This document shows, one piece after another, positions 6,088 through 10,920 of a DNA stretch of 10,920 nucleotides. The notes under the pieces are model-generated. The model did not search any database and was not told the DNA's origin. It saw nothing but the letters and a program-made list of their open reading frames with translations. This DNA comes from Bryobacterales bacterium (GTDB taxonomy: Bacteria; Acidobacteriota; Terriglobia; Bryobacterales; Bryobacteraceae), in the NCBI GenBank assembly GCA_016880505.1, contig JAEHDI010000236.1, positions 1 through 10,920 of the forward strand, given 5' to 3'. The position numbers were made by a program, and so were the translations under genes. Position 1 is the stretch's first letter, and every line of letters starts with the position of its first letter.

Positions 6088-7356
6088 CTATTTGGGCTCC
6101 ACTTTGAGGATCAGTCCTTCGATGGAAACAACTCGGACGCGGGCGCCGGCCTCCAGCGGGCGGGTAGACTCGGCGTCCCAGAATTCTCCATGAACGAAAA
6201 CTTTTCCGGACGGCGCCAAAGGCGTGTGGGCGACGCCCAGCTCTCCGACCATCCCGGCCGTGCCCGTTACGACCTTGCCGGCACGGGCGCGCAAGATGAG
6301 CGTAAGGAGAAAGACTGTGATGAGAGTAAACGGAAGAGCCAGCGCGATGGCCGTGCTCAGATGAACACGCATCTCGGGGAGCGGGCTGTCGACGAGCAGC
6401 ACGGCGCCAAGGACCATGGCGACGGCGCCCCCGGCGCCGAGAATTCCGTGCGATGCCAGCTTGGCTTCGAGGACGAAGAGCGCTACCGAGAGCACCAGAA
6501 GCGCAACCCCGATCCAGTTGATCGGGAGTACGGACAAGGCCGATAGCCCGAGGAGGACGAGAATGCCTCCCGCGACTCCCGGCAGAATCAGGCCGGGCGA
6601 GCTGAATTCGATATAGACGCCGAGTGCGCCGAGCACGAGCAGCACCAAGGCGATGTTCGGATCGCTGATCGATTTCACCAGGCGCTCGCGGCGGTTAAGT
6701 TCGTAGTTTTCGACGGTGGCGCCGGAGAGCTTCAATGCCTGTTTGCGGCCATCGAATCGGGTAATCTCCCGCCCGTCCAGCTTGGCGAGGAGGGCCGCGT
6801 CGTCCGTGGCGACGAGGTCGATCAGCTTGTTTTCGAGGGCTTCCCGTTCGGTGAACGACTTAGCCTCCAGGACGGCCTTTTCCGCCAGCGCGGCGTTGCG
6901 GCCCCGCTTTTCGGCGAGGCTGCGAACGGAGGCCGCGGCGTCGCTTTCCACCTTTTTTCGCATGATGGGGTCCAACTCCCGGCCAAGAACGACCGGGGAG
7001 GCAGCCCCGGTGTTGGTGCCGGGCGCCATGGCGGCGATATCTCCAGCCAGCAGGAGAAAGAAGCCCGCGGAGGCCGCCCGGCCGCCGCTCGGGGTCACAA
7101 ACGTCACCACGGGAACCGGCGAGGCCACGATCTTCTCGATGGTCTCCCGAGTCGCATCCATCAGCCCGCCGGGCGTGTTGAGCCGGATCAGGACCGCGGC
7201 GGCGTTTTCGGTCTTGGCGCGGTCGAGGGCGTGAGAGACGATGTCGACGGTGACGGGGTGAACGACAGAGTCGATATCGACAGTGAGGACCAGGGGGGCG
7301 CCGGAGGCGACCTGTCCGGCGACAAAGGCGAGCAGCCCGATGGCGGATATCCGCAT
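6088..7356 (-). CDS. nfeD: NfeD-family membrane serine protease (long form)
   Basis: The long NfeD form has a signal peptide (about 1-20), a ClpP/SppA-like protease domain (about 22-215), four to five membrane helices (about 233-357) and a soluble OB-fold domain at the end (about 362-422). Numbering here counts from the TTG one codon upstream, as residue 1 of 423. Protease signatures are LIRLNTPGG (57-65) and SGGRAASAG (91-99), with Ser97 as likely nucleophile, and MAPGTNTGAASPV (111-123). The general-base lysine is uncertain: Lys135 and Lys136 are candidates, while the later ASVRSLAEKRGRN segment has Arg146. I chose ATG 7356 over TTG 7359 because GAGGA lies seven bases before it. It is first in the minus-strand cluster and is followed by its usual partner slipin. 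Confidence 0.95.
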   Translation of the reverse strand: MRISAIGLLAFVAGQVASGAPLVLTVDIDSVVHPVTVDIVSHALDRAKTENAAAVLIRLNTPGGLMDATRETIEKIVASPVPVVTFVTPSGGRAASAGFFLLLAGDIAAMAPGTNTGAASPVVLGRELDPIMRKKVESDAAASVRSLAEKRGRNAALAEKAVLEAKSFTEREALENKLIDLVATDDAALLAKLDGREITRFDGRKQALKLSGATVENYELNRRERLVKSISDPNIALVLLVLGALGVYIEFSSPGLILPGVAGGILVLLGLSALSVLPINWIGVALLVLSVALFVLEAKLASHGILGAGGAVAMVLGAVLLVDSPLPEMRVHLSTAIALALPFTLITVFLLTLILRARAGKVVTGTAGMVGELGVAHTPLAPSGKVFVHGEFWDAESTRPLEAGARVRVVSIEGLILKVEPK

Positions 7357-7614
7357 CAAACCATCCTCACTATATCACCGCGGGAGTGAGAAGGCACGGA
7401 AGACCGCCGTGTTCCACGGAGTGAAACATGAATTGACTGATTGCGGACCGCAAAGAAGCCGGTGTTGCCCGGTGGTGGCGGAGCCCACTAAAATGAGAGG
7501 TCTGCCAGTGAGATCCGATGCCGCTCCAGGGGAGTTTACTTACGTTTTTTGCCGGGATTTCGGCTGTCTTTCCGGCGCGGCTGCGGCCGGCGGGTCCGGG
7601 AGCGGTGGTCTGAC
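7357..7614. promoter_or_regulatory. Divergent intergenic region with a candidate plus-strand promoter
   Basis: This 258-base gap separates nfeD from the small membrane protein gene. The best plus-strand promoter is TTGCCC (7465-7470), 18 bases, then TAAAAT (7489-7494), which would start transcription near 7501 and leave a leader of about 113 bases. That leader contains a T6 run (7545-7550) without a preceding stem and a small GC hairpin, CCGGC / GCCGG (7572-7590), just before the ribosome binding region. I see no convincing minus-strand promoter for nfeD: a TATAGT at 7374-7369 sits too close to the ribosome binding site. Confidence 0.35.
7364..7368 (-). promoter_or_regulatory. Ribosome binding site of nfeD
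   Basis: GAGGA on the minus strand lies seven bases before the ATG at 7356. It supports that ATG rather than the adjacent TTG at 7359 as the start. Confidence 0.6.
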
Positions 7615-7953
7615 ATGCGGCCCGCTTCCCTCCGCTTAGGCCTTGTCCTGGAATTCTTGCTGGCGATTGTCGCCGTGTTCGTCCTGTGGGGGCAGGTCGG
7701 TGGCCAGGAGCACCTGGATTACATGCCGTGGTACTGGAAGCTTGTTCCGGCGCTTGGTTTGGCGTTTGCAGTGGTACAGGCGACGGCGGCGGCCCTGGAA
7801 GCCGAGAATCCCTGGAACCGCAAGACCCTGGGGTGGCTGGCGGCCGTGGCGGCGTGGATGGTCCTGATGGGCGCCGTCACTTATTACTATCACGTGACGG
7901 AACCCGTGGAAGAGGAAGAGGAGGCAGCAATCGAAAGCACCCTGCGGTTATGA
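7615..7953 (+). CDS. Small three-helix membrane protein, partner of the JAMM protease
   Basis: I do not recognise this family. The 112-residue protein has three predicted membrane helices (about 9-27, 42-62 and 71-93), a short loop with QEHLDYMPWYW between the first two, and an acidic C-terminal tail (EPVEEEEEAAIE, about 96-107). The ATG at 7615 is chosen because the hydrophobic protein begins there and GGTGG lies five bases upstream (GGGAG is twelve away). A TTG at 7549 would add 22 arginine-rich residues without a reason. Its TGA overlaps the ATG of the JAMM gene in ATGA, so the two are translationally coupled and probably act together, perhaps as a membrane complex. That function is inferred from context only. 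Confidence 0.75.
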   Translation: MRPASLRLGLVLEFLLAIVAVFVLWGQVGGQEHLDYMPWYWKLVPALGLAFAVVQATAAALEAENPWNRKTLGWLAAVAAWMVLMGAVTYYYHVTEPVEEEEEAAIESTLRL

Positions 7954-9011
7954 GTGCACCGAACACAGATCACGAAACCGGCCACTGGAGTACCGAAGGA
8001 TATCCGTGGACAATCGAGTACCCTCGGGCGCTGATGGACCGCATCCGTTCCGCGGCCCTTGACGGGCTCTTCCGGATCGCCCGCGGGGGGGTCGAAGTCG
8101 GCGGGGTGCTGTTCGGCGACCGGAATGGCAGGGTGATCCGCATCAAGGCGTTCCGCCCGCTAGAGTGCGAGTATGTAACCGGCCCTTCGTTCGTGTTGTC
8201 TGAAAAGGACCGCAGGAATCTGAAGGAACTGCTCGCCGGCGCCGCCAGCGACCCGGAACTTGCAGGCATGATTGCCCTCGGCTGGTACCACACGCATACG
8301 CGAAGCGAGGTCTTTCTGTCCGAGGGCGACATCGAGATCTACGATCAGTTTTTCCCCGAGCCGTGGCAGGTTTCGTTGATCGTGCGTCCGGAGAGGATCA
8401 AGCCCACCCGGGCTGGGTTCTTCCTCCGCGAGAAGAACGGAAGCATTCGTCGCGAATCCAGTCCACGGGAGTTCATCCTGGAACCATCGGTCCGGCAGGC
8501 GCGGCCATCGGCCGCGGCGGTTGAGGATGACGGCAGGGCCACAGTGCCGGAGGAGGAATCCGATCTGCCGGTGTTCCACCGGCCCGAGCGCCGACAGTGG
8601 CCGGACTGGTTGATCTTTACGGCGGCCCTGCTGCTATTTCTGACCGGAGCAGGGTTGTTATCGTCGTCTCTTTGGTCGCCGAAATCGGCGGCGCCGTTGT
8701 CCTTGCGGCTGATCGACCACTCCGGCCAGCTCGAGGTACAGTGGGCCCGGCCCGCCGACGAGGTCCGCGATGCCGAGAGCGGCTCACTGGAGATCATTGA
8801 CGGGGAGAAGCGGACCCGGCTCGAACTGACCGGCGGCCAACTTCGCCTGGGCAGCCTGACATACGCGAGACGGTCAGGGATGGTCTACGTGACGCTGCGG
8901 GTGAGGCGCGCCGGCAAGGACGCGAGCGAGGCGTACGCACAATTTGTGGGACAAGCCATGGAAGAGGCCATCTCCCGTCCGAAGAACGTGGCCCCGTCCG
9001 TTCCGGAGTAA
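7950..9011 (+). CDS. Membrane-anchored JAMM/MPN metalloprotease with C-terminal extracytoplasmic domain
   Basis: The 353-residue protein has an N-terminal MPN/JAB domain (about 20-165) with a complete zinc-protease signature: Glu49 in GVEVGG, His114 and His116 in YHTHT, then seven residues, Ser124, two residues and Asp127, exactly H-x-H-x7-S-x2-D. A low-complexity linker (about 180-215) ends in RPERRQ before one membrane helix (about 219-241). A beta-rich domain of about 110 residues follows, with an SLRLIDHSGQLEVQWARP start like a fibronectin/Ig fold. Positive residues before the helix place the protease in the cytoplasm and the tail outside. JAMM enzymes cleave isopeptide or peptide bonds after ubiquitin-like or sulfur-carrier proteins; the substrate here is unknown. 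The start at 7950 overlaps the upstream stop (ATGA). No E1, E2 or ubiquitin-like gene is nearby. Confidence 0.9.
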   Translation: MSAPNTDHETGHWSTEGYPWTIEYPRALMDRIRSAALDGLFRIARGGVEVGGVLFGDRNGRVIRIKAFRPLECEYVTGPSFVLSEKDRRNLKELLAGAASDPELAGMIALGWYHTHTRSEVFLSEGDIEIYDQFFPEPWQVSLIVRPERIKPTRAGFFLREKNGSIRRESSPREFILEPSVRQARPSAAAVEDDGRATVPEEESDLPVFHRPERRQWPDWLIFTAALLLFLTGAGLLSSSLWSPKSAAPLSLRLIDHSGQLEVQWARPADEVRDAESGSLEIIDGEKRTRLELTGGQLRLGSLTYARRSGMVYVTLRVRRAGKDASEAYAQFVGQAMEEAISRPKNVAPSVPE

Positions 9012-9031
9012 GTCGCCGATATTCGTTCGGG

Positions 9032-10213
9032 CTATTTGGGGCCGCGCTCGCCCAAGTCCCGGATCCTGCTTTCGTAGGGCTCCAAGGGAGGCAGTGCGGG
9101 GAGAGGAGGCACCTGATACCAGTAGGCGGTGGCGCAGACATCCATGGGCGCCTCGAAGTTCCGCCATTCACGGTCCTTGCCATCAAAGTCCGAGGGATCG
9201 AAGCGACGGTGTCCATTCACCAGCTCCGGATAGTCGCGCGAAGAAAGTTTCCGCAAGTCCTCCAGCGTCGCGCCGGCCATCTGCTGTAAGGTGACGCGGA
9301 TGCCCTTGCGGAAATAGACCGGGTCGGGGATGTGATAGCGGTAGAAGCCCCAAACGCCGTCCTCTTTTTCCGAGAGCAGACAGCCCTGGTACTGGTGGCT
9401 GAACTTCCCCAAACCCCACGCCGATCCAACTAGGTCCTCCGTTCCGGTTCCGACCATAGTCGGGAACTCCCGATCGTCATCTACGAAGATCTTTAGTTCG
9501 CCCTCACCGAACCAGAACGGCTCGCCGTAGGGAGAAATAGGGCGGATGCCTACGTTGCTTCCGAGGTATCTGCCTTCTCCTTCGACCCGAGGGAGGATTT
9601 CGAAGTCCCGTTTTGGAGTTGTGGGGTTCTCCCGACGGTAGCTCGCGAGAAAATAGGCGAGCTTCTCCGGGTGCCTATCGCCGACGGTCGCTTCGATGTC
9701 ATAGAAGAAATCCGGAACGTCTACCGGCGCTTGATTCTCGACAACAACGCGGGCGCTCCTTTTGAAGGGCATCGGAACAAAGGAGTTGAAGGACCTGGCT
9801 TCCGGGTTGGAAAAAAGCGCCGACTCGAACTTAACCTGGCGGGCGAACGGGATTCCGAAGAAATCCTGTAGCGGGGCCTGGACAGCAGGCCGTTCGGAGC
9901 CGTCCCAGTAGATGCGGAGCACCATTCCACGTAGGAACTCGGTTTTGCCTCGCAGCGTGCACCACATTCTCCGAATCGTTCCGGGGCCCGTCACATCCGC
10001 AAGAACGACGGTTTCGCCCACCTTGATCGCACGAGACGGAGCTCCCTTGCGGCCCTCGTTGGCTTTGCCGCCTTGGCCTCTGACACCGCCGGGATTCTCG
10101 AATGAGTACCACCTGGTTTCGACGCCGGGCGACAGGTCATACAGATTCTGTGAAGGCGCGACGACCGGAAAAGCGAGCAGGCATAGCAGGGTAGTAGATG
10201 TACGGCGAGTCAT
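9032..10213 (-). CDS. Secreted GH172/DUF2961 family protein
   Basis: The 393-residue protein starts with a signal peptide (about 1-21, likely cut after APS) and continues as a DUF2961 domain, now glycoside hydrolase family 172, whose studied members act on alpha-fructofuranose or alpha-arabinofuranose links. Family features are the N-terminal WYSFENPGG, the GPGTIRRMW segment (76-84), the FFYDIE strand (169-174), GEGELKIFVDDD (236-247), GTGTEDLVGSAWG (255-267) and FSHQYQGC with the following FYRYHIPDP (290-298). Glu259 and one of Glu237 or Glu239 are the likely catalytic pair by spacing; that is inference. The ATG at 10213 is preferred over the GTG at 10234 because GGAG lies five bases upstream and the signal peptide begins there. 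The exact sugar substrate cannot be told from sequence alone. Confidence 0.9.
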   Translation of the reverse strand: MTRRTSTTLLCLLAFPVVAPSQNLYDLSPGVETRWYSFENPGGVRGQGGKANEGRKGAPSRAIKVGETVVLADVTGPGTIRRMWCTLRGKTEFLRGMVLRIYWDGSERPAVQAPLQDFFGIPFARQVKFESALFSNPEARSFNSFVPMPFKRSARVVVENQAPVDVPDFFYDIEATVGDRHPEKLAYFLASYRRENPTTPKRDFEILPRVEGEGRYLGSNVGIRPISPYGEPFWFGEGELKIFVDDDREFPTMVGTGTEDLVGSAWGLGKFSHQYQGCLLSEKEDGVWGFYRYHIPDPVYFRKGIRVTLQQMAGATLEDLRKLSSRDYPELVNGHRRFDPSDFDGKDREWRNFEAPMDVCATAYWYQVPPLPALPPLEPYESRIRDLGERGPK

Positions 10214-10218
10214 GTGCA

Positions 10219-10222
10219 CTCC
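10219..10222 (-). promoter_or_regulatory. Ribosome binding site of the GH172 gene
   Basis: GGAG on the minus strand lies five bases before the ATG at 10213. It decides for that start over the in-frame GTG at 10234. Confidence 0.6.
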
Positions 10223-10256
10223 AAGTTTACCCACTTGCGGAGTCGCAGGCGCGCTT

Positions 10257-10920
10257 CTACCGCCGATAGGAGCGCTGGTTGCCGCGCCCTTCGACGATCA
10301 GTTCACCGCTCGGGTAAAGCCTCACGACGGAGTACGCGTTGGCGTCCGGCGCCGGTCCTTCGACCATCGCCGACAGCGTGCAGTAATGGATTCCACCAAT
10401 CTCGCTGTACGCTCCGGGGTGTTCGTGTCCCTGGAACACGGCGAGCACCTTGCCGGATTGTTCGAGGATGCTCCGAACCTCGGCAGCGCTCCGGATGCCG
10501 AACGGCGGTCCCACGTCGAGCCGCTGATGGACGAACACCACGGTCTTGCGGTTTGTTTTCGACAGGTCGGCACGAAGCCAGTCGCGCTCCTCGGGCGGTA
10601 TCTCAGAGTCCTTCCAATCGAAGTTGTTCGCTCGATACGGGACACCGTCGGCGCGAAAGCAGGCATCGAGAACGACAAAATGAAAGCCTCCGCGGTTGAA
10701 GGAATAGTAACTCTTGCTCCCGCCGGTTACGGCATGGAACTGGGCTTTCGTAAGCGTCGACACACAGTGGTTTCCGAGGACGAAGTGGGTATCTTTCCGG
10801 AGTCTGTGAAGCTCGGTCAGGATTCGCTTCAAGTAACCGGTCTCGGTGGGCACATTCGGCGCCTGATCGATGCAGTCGCCAAGTTCGACCAGAAAATCCA
10901 CGCGGGTCTCCTCGAACCAG
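10257..10920 (-). CDS. Calcineurin-like metallophosphoesterase, 5' end beyond the window
   Basis: This is the C-terminal part of a binuclear-metal phosphoesterase; the frame stays open to the right edge (…WFEETR before VDFLVELGDCID), so the GTG at 10901 is internal, not a start. Visible motifs are GDCID (metal-bridging Asp), GNHC (the Asn and His pair; the next residue is usually D or E), VFVHQRLD and GHEH near the C terminus. The first DxH motif lies off the window. Segments such as SYYSFNRGGFHFVVLDACFR recall the ADP-ribose/CDP-alcohol diphosphatase-like group, but the substrate is unknown. Its stop is 43 bases before the GH172 start on the same strand, so the two may be co-transcribed in a carbohydrate or phosphoester utilisation unit. 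Confidence 0.9.
   Translation of the reverse strand, partial: WFEETRVDFLVELGDCIDQAPNVPTETGYLKRILTELHRLRKDTHFVLGNHCVSTLTKAQFHAVTGGSKSYYSFNRGGFHFVVLDACFRADGVPYRANNFDWKDSEIPPEERDWLRADLSKTNRKTVVFVHQRLDVGPPFGIRSAAEVRSILEQSGKVLAVFQGHEHPGAYSEIGGIHYCTLSAMVEGPAPDANAYSVVRLYPSGELIVEGRGNQRSYRR

Noticed and set aside
5503..6546. Long plus-strand open frame (347 codons) opposite slipin and nfeD
   Set aside because: Its translation is rich in D, G, R and H without domain pattern, and both opposite genes are firmly identified; a shadow frame.
7369..7374. TATAGT on the minus strand as the nfeD -10 element
   Set aside because: The transcript would start at or inside the ribosome binding site, leaving a leader of about five bases, and no -35 is seen.
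7433..7438. TTGACT as a plus-strand -35 element
   Set aside because: No -10-like hexamer lies 15 to 19 bases downstream.
7541..7550. T6 run as a terminator
   Set aside because: No stem precedes the T-run on the plus strand, and no gene ends nearby.
7549..7614. TTG start extending the small membrane protein by 22 residues
   Set aside because: The added residues are arginine-rich and unlike a membrane protein start; the ATG at 7615 begins just before the first helix.
10899..10901. GTG as the start of the metallophosphoesterase
   Set aside because: The frame remains open to the window edge and the first metal motif of the family must lie upstream, so this codon is internal.

Overview
The window is GC-rich bacterial chromosome with tightly packed genes. 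Lnt (lipoprotein maturation) indicates a cell with an outer membrane. The gene content (a GH172/DUF2961 protein, a stomatin/NfeD pair, a membrane-anchored JAMM protease and a second-type YchF-like protein) and the base composition suggest an acidobacterium of the Solibacter/Bryobacter kind. That assignment is inference from gene content; no marker gene in the window proves it. I see no insertion sequence, prophage, CRISPR array or other clear sign of recent transfer.

Layout, left to right. (1) Positions 1-44 hold the 5' part of a tRNA-Val(CAC) on the minus strand, cut by the window edge. It is divergent from an orphan moxR AAA+ ATPase gene (112-1080, +). The 67-base gap holds a strong inverted repeat and an AT-rich island that reads as a -10 element on both strands; moxR may be translated from a leaderless mRNA. 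(2) Positions 1196-2269 (+) encode a divergent YchF-type P-loop NTPase with a TGS domain. (3) A five-gene minus-strand cluster runs from 7356 down to 2276: nfeD (membrane serine protease), slipin/stomatin (SPFH), an SPOR-domain membrane protein, lipA (lipoyl synthase) and lnt (apolipoprotein N-acyltransferase). Gaps are 18, 57 and 3 bases, then a 7-base overlap, so this looks like one operon concerned mainly with the cell envelope. (4) A 258-base divergent intergenic region (7357-7614) precedes a two-gene plus-strand unit: a 112-residue three-helix membrane protein whose stop overlaps (ATGA) the start of a membrane-anchored JAMM/MPN metalloprotease with a C-terminal extracytoplasmic beta-rich domain (7950-9011). 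(5) Two minus-strand genes close the window: a secreted GH172/DUF2961 protein (9032-10213) and, upstream of it in transcription order, a calcineurin-like metallophosphoesterase cut by the right edge (10257-10920).

The most interesting items are the coupled membrane JAMM protease and its small membrane partner, with no ubiquitin-like conjugation genes beside them; the YchF homologue that keeps its P-loop and NxxE motif but has lost the DxxG motif; a 9-bp-periodic dispersed-repeat-like element that supplies the last codons and stop of lnt; and the two-way -10 island between tRNA-Val and moxR. Most of the rest is ordinary housekeeping and envelope biology.
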